Notes: generated from the letters alone by a model not told the origin. A stretch of 64,000 bases of DNA from Paraburkholderia phenazinium (GCF_900100735.1 NZ_FNCJ01000024.1:1-64000); one strand, 5' to 3'. Counted from the stretch's first letter, positions 33,584-42,869 are shown. Made by a program: numbers and translations.

Positions 33584-33985
33584 ATGGAACAGTCGCAAGG
33601 CGCCTACCCACCGCCTACGCCGCCTTACCGCAACGGCCTTGAGTCGGAGCGCGAGCGCAGCCTGCGCACGCTTACGCATGTGCTGTATGCGCTTTACGCG
33701 GTCTATTGGCTGACAGGTGGCATCTCAGTGCTGATCGCCATCATCATCAACTACGTGAAGCGCCCCGATGTGGTCGGCACGCCGTACGAGGTGCACTTCC
33801 AGTGGCAGATCCGCACCTTCTGGTGGAGCATCCTCGGCTACGCGATCGGCGGCGTACTGATTTTTGCCCTGATCGGAATTCCGATCCTGTGGGCTGTCGG
33901 CATCTGGATGTTGTACCGTATCATCAAGGGCTGGCTGTATCTGTACGATAACAAGCCGCTGCTGAATCCGCGGGGTTGGTTCTGA
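33584..33985 (+). CDS. Small membrane protein, DUF4870-like
   Basis: 133 residues: a Pro-rich cytoplasmic N terminus (YPPPTPPYRN) and three likely membrane segments (about 36-56, 75-100 and 100-115). The sequence HFQWQIRTFWWSIL and the overall plan resemble DUF4870. A strong ribosome-binding site (GGAAGGAGG) precedes it, suggesting efficient translation. Function unknown. Confidence 0.78.
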   Translation: MEQSQGAYPPPTPPYRNGLESERERSLRTLTHVLYALYAVYWLTGGISVLIAIIINYVKRPDVVGTPYEVHFQWQIRTFWWSILGYAIGGVLIFALIGIPILWAVGIWMLYRIIKGWLYLYDNKPLLNPRGWF

Positions 33986-34028
33986 CGTTCGGTTGGGCCG
34001 CCTTGCACGTTTGCGCTTCAGGAAACCC

Positions 34029-34394
34029 ATGAGCCACGATTCAAATTGCCTTTTCTGCAGGATCGCTTCAGGCGAGATTCCGTCAACCAAAGTCCACGAG
34101 GACGAAGAGTTCGTCGCCTTCCGCGACATCCGTCCGGCGGCCGAGACCCATGTGCTGGTGATTCCGCGCAAGCACATCGAAACGCTGTCGAACTGCAGCG
34201 AAAGCGATGCACCGCTGCTTGGTAGAATGCTCGTATTGGTGGCGCGTCTGGCGCAGCAGCTCGGCGTGGCCTACAAGGGCGGCGAGACCGGCTTTCGCAC
34301 GGTGATCAACACCGGGCCGGGCGGCGGGCAGGAGGTGTACCACCTGCATGCTCATATTCTGGCGGGGCCGCGTCCGTGGCAACGCATGGGTTAA
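34029..34394 (+). CDS. HIT-family nucleotide-binding hydrolase (HinT-like)
   Basis: 121 residues. The histidine triad HLHAH (105, 107, 109) lies in GGQEVYHLHAHILAGPRPW. The N terminus CLFCRIASGEIPSTKVHED is typical of HinT, a purine nucleoside phosphoramidase. A related purine-phosphate hydrolase is the only realistic alternative. The 278-base gap that follows shows no gene. Confidence 0.9.
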   Translation: MSHDSNCLFCRIASGEIPSTKVHEDEEFVAFRDIRPAAETHVLVIPRKHIETLSNCSESDAPLLGRMLVLVARLAQQLGVAYKGGETGFRTVINTGPGGGQEVYHLHAHILAGPRPWQRMG

Positions 34395-34672
34395 GCGCCA
34401 AGGCGCCGCGAACGCTGTCGCTGCGCCAAGGTTCCGCCGGCCGGTTGGGTGCTGCGTCGTGAAGGACAGTTAGGCGAGGGCGTTTTCTGCTGCACTGTAA
34501 TGACGCCGTCGCGATTCGTTAGACACAATCATGCGCAAAGCCGCTGGCGGCAGCTGACGCAGCGGCGGCAACGTAAAGATGAGGCGTACGCGTCTCGATT
34601 CGGGCCGTAAGGCGCAGATAGCCGCCGCGTGCAAACGTGACGTCGGCGATGTCGGGGTTAAGGAGAGTAGTC

Positions 34673-34912
34673 ATGGGTTCGTTTAGCATTTGGCACTGGC
34701 TTATCGTTCTGCTGATCGTTGCACTGGTGTTCGGCACGAAGAAGCTGCGCAACATCGGCACCGACCTTGGCGGCGCCGTGAAGGGCTTCAAGGAAGGCAT
34801 GAAAGAAGCGGAGACACCCGCGGGCGACACGCAACAGCGTGAACTGCCGCGCAGCGAGACGGTCGACGTCGACGCAAAAGAAAAAACGCCGCGCTCGGGC
34901 GACTACCGCTAA
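34673..34912 (+). CDS. tatA: Twin-arginine translocase subunit TatA
   Basis: 79 residues: an N-terminal membrane helix with IWHWLIVLLIVALVFGTKKL, followed by the amphipathic helix NIGTDLGGAVKGFKEGM and an acidic tail. TatA forms the pore for folded proteins. A ribosome-binding site (AAGGAGAG) fixes the start; the upstream extension of the frame is not needed. Confidence 0.93.
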   Translation: MGSFSIWHWLIVLLIVALVFGTKKLRNIGTDLGGAVKGFKEGMKEAETPAGDTQQRELPRSETVDVDAKEKTPRSGDYR

Positions 34913-34950
34913 GCCGCGGTCCAACCGCGTACTGACGGGAACCACCATTC

Positions 34951-35484
34951 ATGCTGGACCTCGGTCTAACCAAGATGGCGCTGATCGGCGTCGTCGCACT
35001 GGTCGTACTCGGGCCGGAGCGGCTGCCGCGCGTCGCCCGCACCGCGGGGGCGCTGTTCGGCCGCGCACAACGTTATATCAACGACGTGAAGGCCGAAGTC
35101 ACGCGTGAAATCGAACTCGACGAATTGCGTCGCATGAAGACCGAGTTCGAAGCCGCCGCGAGCAATGTCGAAAACACGGTCCACGACACCATGCGCAAGC
35201 ACGAGACCGAGTTGAACGATGCGTGGAATTCGGGCTCGTCCGTGAGCCCAAGCATCGCCGGCGGCTCGCTCGAGAGCGCTGCCGGTAATTCTTCGACCAT
35301 GGCGACGTCCTGGCACAGCACGCCCGCCGCGGCGCCCAAGCGCAGGAACTGGCGCGTCAAGCAGACGGCGATGCCCACGTGGTACAAGCGTGCCACTGCC
35401 CGCCGTACGCGGGTGCAGTCGGGCGCAGCGCGCGTGGCGCGTCATACGCCGGTGAGCCTGCGCCGGCCGACGCGCTTCTTCTGA
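34951..35484 (+). CDS. tatB: Twin-arginine translocase subunit TatB
   Basis: 177 residues. The N-terminal helix MALIGVVALVVLGPERLPRVART with the conserved Glu-Arg-Leu-Pro is diagnostic. A long charged helix (EIELDELRRMKTEFEAAASNVEN) follows, then a basic C-terminal tail ending RRPTRFF. TatB with TatC recognises twin-arginine signal peptides. Confidence 0.93.
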   Translation: MLDLGLTKMALIGVVALVVLGPERLPRVARTAGALFGRAQRYINDVKAEVTREIELDELRRMKTEFEAAASNVENTVHDTMRKHETELNDAWNSGSSVSPSIAGGSLESAAGNSSTMATSWHSTPAAAPKRRNWRVKQTAMPTWYKRATARRTRVQSGAARVARHTPVSLRRPTRFF

Positions 35485-35518
35485 TGACCCTAGCGTTAAT
35501 CTCCTACCGAGGGCCGGC

Positions 35519-36301
35519 GTGAGCGACCCCCAGCAAAGCCAAACCGAAGGCACTGAAGAGACCTTCATCTCGCATCTCGTTGAACTGCGCGACCGCATCA
35601 TCCGCGCCGGGATTGCCGTCATCGTGGTGTTTATCGGGCTCGTCTACTGGGCGCCAGATATCTTCAAGCTGCTCGCGCGGCCCTTGATGATGAACCTGCC
35701 GAAGGACGGCAAGCTGATCGTTACCGACGTCACCGGCTCGTTCTTCGTGCCGATGAAGGTGACCATGATGGTGGCCTTCGTGATTGCGTTGCCCATCGTG
35801 CTGTACCAGATCTGGGCGTTTGTCGCGCCGGGGCTGTACCAGCATGAAAAGAAGCTGGTCGTGCCGCTGGTGGGCAGCAGCTACATCCTGTTTCTGTGCG
35901 GCATGGCGTTCGCGTACTTCGTGGTGTTTCCGACCATCTTCCGCGTCATGGCGCACTACAATGCGCCGCTTGGCGCGGCGATGAACACGGATATCGACAA
36001 TTACCTGAGTTTCGTGCTGACCATGTTCATCGCGTTCGGGGTGACCTTCGAGGTGCCGATCGTCGTGGTGCTGCTGGTCCGCATGGGCCTCCTGACGGTC
36101 AAGAAGCTGCGTCAGATCCGTCCGTATGTGATCGTCGGGGCGTTCATCGTCTCCGCGGTGGTGACCCCGCCTGACGTCTTTTCGCAGCTGATTCTGGCCG
36201 TGCCGCTGATCGTGCTCTATGAGGCGGGGATCATCGCGGCGCGCCTGATTGTCGGCAAGCAGGTGGACGTGGCCGACGAAGAGGAGCATGCGGCGAGCTG
36301 A
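35519..36301 (+). CDS. tatC: Twin-arginine translocase subunit TatC
   Basis: 260 residues, six membrane helices. ISHLVELRDRIIRA near the N terminus is the signal-peptide binding region; ALPIVLYQIWAFVAPGLYQHEKK and the segment VVTPPDVFSQL are typical. GTG start with GAGGGCC upstream. A terminator closes the unit. Confidence 0.95.
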   Translation: MSDPQQSQTEGTEETFISHLVELRDRIIRAGIAVIVVFIGLVYWAPDIFKLLARPLMMNLPKDGKLIVTDVTGSFFVPMKVTMMVAFVIALPIVLYQIWAFVAPGLYQHEKKLVVPLVGSSYILFLCGMAFAYFVVFPTIFRVMAHYNAPLGAAMNTDIDNYLSFVLTMFIAFGVTFEVPIVVVLLVRMGLLTVKKLRQIRPYVIVGAFIVSAVVTPPDVFSQLILAVPLIVLYEAGIIAARLIVGKQVDVADEEEHAAS

Positions 36302-36357
36302 GCATCGCTCAACGGGCGTTTGCGGCATACCGCACACCTCATTACCGGTTGAAGATG

Positions 36358-36393
36358 CAAAAAGGGCAGTCCATTCGTGGACTGCCCTTTTTA
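36358..36393 (+). terminator. Terminator between tatC and the protease gene
   Basis: GGGCAGTCCA-TTCG-TGGACTGCCC is a perfect 10-bp stem with a TTCG tetraloop, flanked by A on the left and T on the right. It can act in both directions for the convergent genes. Confidence 0.93.
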
Positions 36394-36427
36394 GTTTGGC
36401 GTCTGCGTGCCAGCTTGGTGCTTTCGC

Positions 36428-37645
36428 TTAACCGCCGTCGTCGTTCTGATCGTCGCTGTCGTCGGCGGGCTGCTTGGGCGGCGGAGGCCGTTTGCCGATC
36501 ATCACATCCAGATCCATCTCGTGATTCTTGCGCACCAGATGGATCTTCGCGTTCGTGCCCGGCTTGATCTGCGCGATCAGGTTCAAGAGGCGCGTGGTAT
36601 CGGTGATGTCCTGGCCGTCCACACTCACGAGAATGTCGCCCGGCTTGATGCCGGCGCGGTCGGCCGGCCCGTTCTTCAGCACGCCGGCCACGATCGCGCC
36701 GGATTTCTGGTCGAGCCCGAACGATTCGGCGATCTCAGGCGTCACGTCCTGCGGTTCCACGCCGATCCAGCCGCGCGTGACCGAGCCAGTGGTGATGATG
36801 CTCTCCAGCACGCTGCGCGCCGTCGACACCGGAATCGCAAAACCGATCCCGAGCGAGCCCCCCGAGCGCGAGTAGATCGCCGTATTGATGCCCAGCAGAT
36901 TGCCGTTCACGTCGACCAGCGCGCCGCCCGAGTTGCCGGGATTGATCGCCGCGTCGGTCTGGATGAAGTTTTCGAAGGTGTTGATGCCCAGGTGATTACG
37001 GCCGAGCGCGCTGACAATCCCCATGGTCACCGTCTGACCCACGCCGAACGGGTTGCCGATCGCCAGCACCACGTCGCCCACGCGCGTCTGGTCCATGCGG
37101 CCGAGCGTAATGGTAGGCAGGTTGGTCAGATTGACCTTGAGGACCGCCAGATCGGTCTCCGGGTCGACGCCGATCACCTTGGCGGTGGTGGTGCGGCCGT
37201 CGGCGAGCGCGATTTCGATCTGATCCGCACCGTCGACAACGTGTTGGTTCGTTAGAATGTAACCTTCCGAACTCACTATGACACCCGAGCCCAGATTGGA
37301 TGCGGGTTGCTCCTGCTGTCTGCGGTTGTTGTTCTTGTCGCCGAAGAAGTAACGAAACAGCGGATCTTTGGCCCGAGGGTCGGGCGGCAACGATCCGTCC
37401 TTGCTCGAGAACACATTGACGACCGCAGGGGAGGCCTTCTGCGCGGCGTCGGCATAGGAAGCCTGTGCGGGACCGCTACCGATGCCTGGCGCCACCTCCC
37501 GCAGTGCGACGATCGGCTCGGAGAGCTGCTTGCCGAATTGCCCTTGTCGCTGCAGCCATTGCGGTTTTAGGGTCGCAATGATGAACATCAGCGCCAACAG
37601 CACGGTCACCGCTTGGGCAAAGAACAGCCAAAAGCGTCTAAGCAT
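36428..37645 (-). CDS. Trypsin-like serine protease with one PDZ domain (DegS/DegQ type)
   Basis: 405 residues. An N-terminal membrane anchor (8-25) leads to a periplasmic protease domain with His135 (TNQHVV), Asp165 (TDLAVLK) and Ser239 (PGNSGGA), followed by one PDZ domain (about 285-375). A tail rich in Pro and Asp closes the protein. One anchor and one PDZ domain is the DegS layout, so it may cleave an anti-sigma factor such as RseA. A general quality-control role is the alternative. Confidence 0.9.
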   Translation of the reverse strand: MLRRFWLFFAQAVTVLLALMFIIATLKPQWLQRQGQFGKQLSEPIVALREVAPGIGSGPAQASYADAAQKASPAVVNVFSSKDGSLPPDPRAKDPLFRYFFGDKNNNRRQQEQPASNLGSGVIVSSEGYILTNQHVVDGADQIEIALADGRTTTAKVIGVDPETDLAVLKVNLTNLPTITLGRMDQTRVGDVVLAIGNPFGVGQTVTMGIVSALGRNHLGINTFENFIQTDAAINPGNSGGALVDVNGNLLGINTAIYSRSGGSLGIGFAIPVSTARSVLESIITTGSVTRGWIGVEPQDVTPEIAESFGLDQKSGAIVAGVLKNGPADRAGIKPGDILVSVDGQDITDTTRLLNLIAQIKPGTNAKIHLVRKNHEMDLDVMIGKRPPPPKQPADDSDDQNDDGG

Positions 37646-37664
37646 CTGAAGAATAGAGGTTTAT

Positions 37665-38411
37665 ATGGATCGGATCGAACTTGAATTGTACTTGAACAAA
37701 CTCCTTGAAACCGCGCGCTTCAAGGACTACTGCCCGAACGGCCTGCAGGTGGAGGGGCGCCGCCGGGTCAACAAACTGGCGACTGGAGTGACCGCTTCAT
37801 TGGCTTTCCTCGAAGCCGCGCTCGATTGGGGGGCAGATGCGGTGCTGGTGCATCACGGCTACTTCTGGCGTAACGAAGCGCCGCAGATCACCGGCCGCAA
37901 ATACGGCCGCCTGAAGCTGCTGCTGGCCAACGACCTGAACCTGTTCGCCTACCACCTGCCGCTCGACGATCATCCTGAGTATGGCAACAACGCCCAACTG
38001 GGCGAGAAGATGGGCTGGATCGGCGACGTGCGGTTTGGCGAGAACGATCTGGGCTGGATGACCACGCTGCCCATGCCTATCACCCTCGAGCATTTCACCG
38101 CACAGGTCGAGCAGACGCTTGGCCGCACGCCGCTCGTATTCGGCGACCCCGATGTCGCGATACGGCGCGTCGCATGGTGCACGGGGGCGGCCCAAGGCTA
38201 TTTCGACGCGGCGATCGAAGCCGGCGCAGACGTGTATCTCACCGGTGAAGTGTCCGAATCCACCATGCATACCTCGCTCGAAAGCGGCGTCGCGTTTCTG
38301 GCCGCCGGCCACCATGCCACCGAGCGTTTCGGCGTGCAGGCACTCGGCGCGCATCTGGCGGAATCGTTCGATATCGAGCATCTTTTTATTGATATCCACA
38401 ATCCCGTCTGA
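37665..38411 (+). CDS. NIF3-family dinuclear metal protein (YbgI-like)
   Basis: 248 residues. The metal-site motifs VLVHHGYFWRN, LPLDDHPEYGNNAQL and AGHHATERFGVQAL are all present. The family forms hexameric rings. A GTP cyclohydrolase I type 2 label is often used, but the cellular role is not settled. Divergent from the protease, with only 19 bases between the starts. Confidence 0.88.
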   Translation: MDRIELELYLNKLLETARFKDYCPNGLQVEGRRRVNKLATGVTASLAFLEAALDWGADAVLVHHGYFWRNEAPQITGRKYGRLKLLLANDLNLFAYHLPLDDHPEYGNNAQLGEKMGWIGDVRFGENDLGWMTTLPMPITLEHFTAQVEQTLGRTPLVFGDPDVAIRRVAWCTGAAQGYFDAAIEAGADVYLTGEVSESTMHTSLESGVAFLAAGHHATERFGVQALGAHLAESFDIEHLFIDIHNPV

Positions 38412-38618
38412 TTAGTGAACTAAAACGCACGAAATACACAGGGCCCACTTAAAACGGGATACAAAAAAGTTTCTTATTGGTGGGGGGAAACCCTTGGATA
38501 TCAAAGACTTCGCATGGTTTTTGGCATTCGGGCCTTGTAAATGGCGACTCCATTCGAGCAAACTAGCGTCGGTAGAAGCGACGTGAAGGAAAAATCCAAC
38601 TCAGAAGTGGGGCGTGTG

Positions 38619-39239
38619 ATGCGAGACAAAGAAGATGAGCTCGTCGACGGCGGCCGGCGTACGTGGCTGATAGCGACGACCGTAGCAGGTGGCATTGGAG
38701 GCGTTGCCACTGTCGTACCCTTTGTTAGTTCGTTTGCACCATCTGAAAAAGCCAAGGCAGCCGGCGCGCCGGTCGAGGCCGATATCAGCAATCTGAAGCC
38801 CGGCGACATGATGACTGTTGCCTGGCGTGGCAAGCCGGTCTGGATCCTCAACCGCACCGACCGGATGCTCGCCGACGTCCAGAAAGCCGATAACGAAGTA
38901 GCCGATCCCCATACCGAGCATCCCTTCTCGATGCCGTTGCCGGATTACTGCAACAACGAATTCCGCTCACGGCCCGATCACAAGAACCTGTTGGTTACCG
39001 TTGCCGTGTGCACCCATCTGGGCTGCACACCGACGCCGCGCTTCCAGGAAGGCCCGCAGCCGAATCTGCCGGACGACTGGCCCGGCGGCTTCCTGTGCCC
39101 CTGTCACGGCTCCACCTATGATCTCGCCGGGCGCGTCTTCAAGAACAAACCGGCACCGCAGAACCTGGATATCCCTCGCTACATGTTCACGTCGGCTACC
39201 CAGCTCGTGATCGGCAAGGACGAGAAAGGAGAAGCGTAA
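38619..39239 (+). CDS. petA: Ubiquinol-cytochrome c reductase, Rieske iron-sulfur subunit
   Basis: 206 residues. Twin arginines at 13-14 (GGRRTWLIATTVAGG) begin the membrane anchor, so it is a probable Tat substrate. The [2Fe-2S] ligands are Cys131/His133 (CTHLGC) and Cys160/His163 (CPCHGS), with the disulfide pair Cys136-Cys162. The start at ATG 38619 gives the standard N terminus MRDKEDEL; an upstream ATG at 38541 would add 26 residues and put the Tat signal far inside. First gene of the bc1 operon. Confidence 0.94.
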   Translation: MRDKEDELVDGGRRTWLIATTVAGGIGGVATVVPFVSSFAPSEKAKAAGAPVEADISNLKPGDMMTVAWRGKPVWILNRTDRMLADVQKADNEVADPHTEHPFSMPLPDYCNNEFRSRPDHKNLLVTVAVCTHLGCTPTPRFQEGPQPNLPDDWPGGFLCPCHGSTYDLAGRVFKNKPAPQNLDIPRYMFTSATQLVIGKDEKGEA

Positions 39240-40619
39240 ATGGCGATCGATCACGAAGTGGAGACGACCGGGCTGGTCGGCTGGATCGACCGCCGCTTTC
39301 CGATGACGGCGACGTGGAAAAAGCACGTTTCCGAGTACTACGCGCCGAAAAACTTCAACTTCTGGTATTTCTTCGGCTCGCTGGCGTTGCTGGTGCTGGT
39401 CAATCAGATCGTGACCGGCATCTTCCTCACCATGAACTACAAGCCCGATTCGACGCTCGCGTTCGCCTCGGTCGAGTACATCATGCGCGAGGTGCCATGG
39501 GGCTGGCTGATCCGCTATATGCACTCGACGGGCGCGTCGATGTTCTTCGTGGTGGTCTATCTGCATATGTTCCGCGGACTGCTATACGGGTCATACCGCA
39601 AGCCGCGCGAACTGGTGTGGGTGTTTGGCTGCGCGATCTTCCTGTGCCTGATGGCCGAGGCGTTCTTTGGCTACCTGCTGCCGTGGGGCCAGATGTCGTT
39701 CTGGGGCGCCCAGGTGATCGTGAACCTGTTCTCGGCGATTCCCTTCATCGGGCCGGACCTGTCGCTGTGGATTCGCGGTGACTACGTGGTGTCGGACGTC
39801 ACGCTGAACCGCTTTTTCGCGTTCCACGTGATTGCGATTCCGCTGGTGCTGATCGGCCTGGTGGTGGCGCACATCGTGGCGCTGCACGAAGTGGGTTCGA
39901 ACAACCCGGATGGCATCGAGATCAAGGCGAAGAAGGACGCGAACGGCATTCCGCTCGACGGCATCCCGTTCCACCCGTACTACTCCGTGCATGACTTCAT
40001 GGGCGTCAGCGTGTTCTTGCTGATCTTCGCGGCGATCATCTTCTTCGCACCGGAGATGGGCGGCTACTTCCTGGAGTCGAACAACTTCATCCCGGCCAAT
40101 CCGCTGCAGACGCCGCCGGAAATCGCGCCGGTGTGGTACTTCACGGCGTTCTATGCGATGCTGCGCGCCACCACCGACCCGTTCAAGATCGTCCTGATGA
40201 TCGTGATCGCGCTGCTCGGGCTGTTCGCGCTGGTACGGGCGCGCGGCAAGTGGAAGGTGGGGCTGCCGGTGCTGGCCGTGCTGGTGCTGCTGGCGATGTT
40301 CTTCACCGAATCGAAGTTCTGGGGCGTGGTGGTGATGGGCAGCGCGGTGGTTTCGCTGTTCTTCCTGCCGTGGCTGGACCGCTCGCCGGTGAAGTCGATC
40401 CGCTACCGGCCGTTTTTCCACAAGGTGTTTTACGGCATCTTCGTGCTGGCTTTTCTGACGCTGGCGTTCCTCGGAACCAAGCCGCCGTCGCCCGCCGCGA
40501 CCCTGATCGCGCAGATTTGTGCGCTGGTCTACTTCGCGTTTTTCCTTGGCATGCCGTTCTGGACGCCGCTTGGCAAGTTCAAGCAGCCACCCGAGCGGGT
40601 GCACTTCAAGCCTCACTAA
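39240..40619 (+). CDS. petB: Ubiquinol-cytochrome c reductase, cytochrome b
   Basis: 459 residues, an eight-helix cytochrome b. Haem-ligand regions include MHSTGASMFFVVVYLHMF and FFAFHVIAIPLVLIGLVVAHIVALH. The quinol-site motif PPEIAPVWYFTAFYAMLR (PEWY-like, here PVWY) is present. The ATG directly follows the petA stop. Inner-membrane core of complex III. Confidence 0.95.
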   Translation: MAIDHEVETTGLVGWIDRRFPMTATWKKHVSEYYAPKNFNFWYFFGSLALLVLVNQIVTGIFLTMNYKPDSTLAFASVEYIMREVPWGWLIRYMHSTGASMFFVVVYLHMFRGLLYGSYRKPRELVWVFGCAIFLCLMAEAFFGYLLPWGQMSFWGAQVIVNLFSAIPFIGPDLSLWIRGDYVVSDVTLNRFFAFHVIAIPLVLIGLVVAHIVALHEVGSNNPDGIEIKAKKDANGIPLDGIPFHPYYSVHDFMGVSVFLLIFAAIIFFAPEMGGYFLESNNFIPANPLQTPPEIAPVWYFTAFYAMLRATTDPFKIVLMIVIALLGLFALVRARGKWKVGLPVLAVLVLLAMFFTESKFWGVVVMGSAVVSLFFLPWLDRSPVKSIRYRPFFHKVFYGIFVLAFLTLAFLGTKPPSPAATLIAQICALVYFAFFLGMPFWTPLGKFKQPPERVHFKPH

Positions 40620-40642
40620 TCGCAGGCCAAGGAGACACGAAG

Positions 40643-41410
40643 ATGAGAAAAATGCTTTCGAGGCTCGCGGTGATCGGGGCCGCATCGCTGACGCTTGCCT
40701 TGGCGTTGCTGGCCGCGCCGGCTTACGCGGACGACAATTTCCCGCTCGACCGCGCGCCCGATAACGCGGACAATTTTGCTTCTTTGCAGCACGGCGCCAA
40801 ATTGTTTGTAAACTACTGCCTGAATTGCCACAGTGCGAACCTGATGCGCTACAGCGCATTGACCAGTTTGGGTATTTCGCCGCAGGAAATTCAGGTAAAT
40901 CTGCTTTTTACGACCGATAAAATCGGCAACACGATGTCGGTGGCAATGAAGCCCGACGACGCGAAAGCGTGGTTCGGCACTGCGCCGCCGGATTTGTCGG
41001 TGGAAGCACGGGCGCGCGGCCGCGACTGGCTGTACACGTATCTGCGCAGTTTCTATCGCGACGATACGCGGCCAACCGGCTGGAACAATCTGGTGTATGA
41101 AAACGTGAGCATGCCTCACGTGTTGTGGCAGCTTCAGGGAGAACGTAGCGCGAAGTTCGAAGACGATGTCGACGAAAGGACCGGGGAAAAAGTCCATAAA
41201 TTCGTCGGTTTCCAGCAGATCACGCCGGGGACCTTGTCGCCGGTGGATTATGATTCGGATGTGGCCGACCTCGTGTCGTACCTGTCCTGGATGTCCGAAC
41301 CGACTCAGCAAACCCGTCACCGGCTTGGCGTGTGGGTGCTGCTGTTCCTCGGCATCCTGAGCTTTTTCGCCTGGCGATTGAACGCTGCGTACTGGAAAGA
41401 TATCAAATAA
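40643..41410 (+). CDS. petC: Ubiquinol-cytochrome c reductase, cytochrome c1
   Basis: 255 residues. Signal peptide cut after AYA (residue 29). Haem c motif Cys59-Leu-Asn-Cys62-His63, axial-ligand region SMPHVLWQLQG and a C-terminal anchor (LGVWVLLFLGILSFFAWRL). A ribosome-binding site (AAGGAGAC) supports ATG 40643; the longer frame runs backwards through petB and is rejected. Carries electrons from the Rieske protein to cytochrome c. Confidence 0.95.
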   Translation: MRKMLSRLAVIGAASLTLALALLAAPAYADDNFPLDRAPDNADNFASLQHGAKLFVNYCLNCHSANLMRYSALTSLGISPQEIQVNLLFTTDKIGNTMSVAMKPDDAKAWFGTAPPDLSVEARARGRDWLYTYLRSFYRDDTRPTGWNNLVYENVSMPHVLWQLQGERSAKFEDDVDERTGEKVHKFVGFQQITPGTLSPVDYDSDVADLVSYLSWMSEPTQQTRHRLGVWVLLFLGILSFFAWRLNAAYWKDIK

Positions 41411-41504
41411 TCACGCCATAACTGGCGTGGGGCCGGCGCAAGGAAAGACCTGCTGGACGGTTTTTCCGCGTGCTGGCCCTTCAGCTTTTTGAGGAAACGT
41501 AAAC

Positions 41505-42116
41505 ATGATGGTTCTGTATTCCGGCACAACTTGCCCGTTCTCCCAGCGTTGCCGGCTGGTGCTGTTCGAAAAGGGCATGGACTTCGAGATCCGCGACGTC
41601 GACCTGTTCAACAAACCGGAAGACATCGCTGTGATGAATCCGTATGGTCAGGTGCCGATTCTCGTCGAACGGGATCTGATTCTGTACGAATCGAACATCA
41701 TCAACGAGTACATCGACGAACGCTTCCCGCATCCGCAACTGATGCCGGCCGACCCGGTGCAACGCGCCCGCGCGCGCCTGTTCCTGCTCAACTTCGAGAA
41801 GGAACTGTTCGTGCACGTCGGCACGCTCGAAAACGAGAAGGGCAAGGCGGCCGAGAAGAATCACGAGAAAGCGCGCCTCGCGATCCGCGATCGCCTGACG
41901 CAACTCGCGCCGATCTTCCTGAAGAACAAGTACATGCTCGGCGAAGAGTTCTCGATGCTCGACGTGGCGATCGCGCCGCTCCTGTGGCGTCTGGATCACT
42001 ACGGCATCGAACTGTCGAAGAACGCCGCGCCGCTGATGAAGTATGCCGAGCGGATTTTCAGCCGCCCGGCCTATATCGAAGCGCTGACGCCGTCGGAAAA
42101 GGTGATGCGTCGTTGA
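41505..42116 (+). CDS. sspA: Stringent starvation protein A
   Basis: 203 residues with a glutathione-transferase fold: N-terminal thioredoxin-like YSGTTCPFSQRCRLVLFEKGM, then NPYGQVPILVERDLILYESNIINEYIDE. SspA binds RNA polymerase and influences stationary-phase and stress genes. It lies between petC and sspB, the usual betaproteobacterial order. Confidence 0.93.
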   Translation: MMVLYSGTTCPFSQRCRLVLFEKGMDFEIRDVDLFNKPEDIAVMNPYGQVPILVERDLILYESNIINEYIDERFPHPQLMPADPVQRARARLFLLNFEKELFVHVGTLENEKGKAAEKNHEKARLAIRDRLTQLAPIFLKNKYMLGEEFSMLDVAIAPLLWRLDHYGIELSKNAAPLMKYAERIFSRPAYIEALTPSEKVMRR

Positions 42117-42203
42117 GTTTGGCTTGAGGGTGAGGGCGTCGGGCGCGGCTCGTGAGTGTTTGCGCGCCGCTGCGCGGCGTCTTGCCCAGTAAGAGGACTG
42201 TTG

Positions 42204-42716
42204 ATGCAAGAGATTTCCACGAAGCCTTACCTGCTGCGCGCGCTGTACGAGTGGTGCACGGATAACGGTTATACGCCGCACATCGCGGTACGGGTCGACA
42301 ATCAGACGCGGGTGCCTCGCCAGTTCGTGCGGGACAACGAAATCGTGTTGAACATCAGTTTCGAGGCGACCAGCCAGTTACAGATGGGCAACGAGTGGGT
42401 CGAGTTCAGCGCACGGTTTTCGGGCAAGTCGCACAAGATCGAAGTGCCGGTCGCCAATGTACTGGCGATCTACGCGCGTGAGAATGGCCAGGGGATGGCG
42501 TTCCCGGTCGAATCGGCGGGCGGCGAGGCGACGGATTCCGGGGCGGATGCCGTGGATGAACCGGTCGCGCCGGTGAAGGCCGGCGGCACTGGGCCGAGGG
42601 CGGTTGAGGCTGAGCCTGTTGCCGCCGCGAAGGCTGAGGATGCGGATGAGACGCCGCCTCCGGATGACGATGGGTCGAAGGGCGGCGGTCGCGGGCACTT
42701 GAAGGTCGTCAAGTGA
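42204..42716 (+). CDS. sspB: ClpXP adaptor SspB
   Basis: 170 residues. The N-terminal domain (STKPYLLRALYEWCTDNGYTPH, NETVLN-type core) binds ssrA tags. A long flexible acidic linker ends in GRGHLKVVK, the ClpX-binding tail. The start is the ATG with GAGGACTGTTG upstream. It hands tmRNA-tagged proteins to ClpXP. Confidence 0.93.
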   Translation: MQEISTKPYLLRALYEWCTDNGYTPHIAVRVDNQTRVPRQFVRDNEIVLNISFEATSQLQMGNEWVEFSARFSGKSHKIEVPVANVLAIYARENGQGMAFPVESAGGEATDSGADAVDEPVAPVKAGGTGPRAVEAEPVAAAKAEDADETPPPDDDGSKGGGRGHLKVVK

Positions 42717-42750
42717 CTTGAGGCTGCAAGCTAACGCCAGTGGGATGAAG

Positions 42751-42784
42751 CGGGTTACGCGATGGTTGCGTAGCCCGTTTTTTA
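42751..42784 (+). terminator. Terminator of sspB
   Basis: CGGGTTACGC pairs with GCGTAGCCCG (one G-T pair), followed by TTTTTT. A classic intrinsic terminator 35 bases after the sspB stop. Confidence 0.93.
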
Positions 42785-42823
42785 TTTCCGTGCGCGCCTA
42801 AGCTTTGGCTTTTGGTCCGATGC

Positions 42824-42860
42824 AAAAAGAAAACGGGCTACGCAAACATCACGTAGCCCG
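42824..42860 (-). terminator. Terminator of tRNA-Thr
   Basis: On the minus strand, CGGGCTACG pairs with CGTAGCCCG (9 bp) and a T-rich run follows. It uses almost the same stem sequence as the sspB terminator, in the opposite orientation. Confidence 0.85.
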
Positions 42861-42869
42861 TCGTATTTC

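Noticed and set aside
40133..40642. Apparent N-terminal extension of cytochrome c1
   Set aside because: It reads through petB in another frame and would bury the signal peptide.
39591..40859. Minus-strand frame of 422 codons opposite petB
   Set aside because: Composition is dominated by Arg, His and Gln with no recognisable motif; petB on the other strand is certain.
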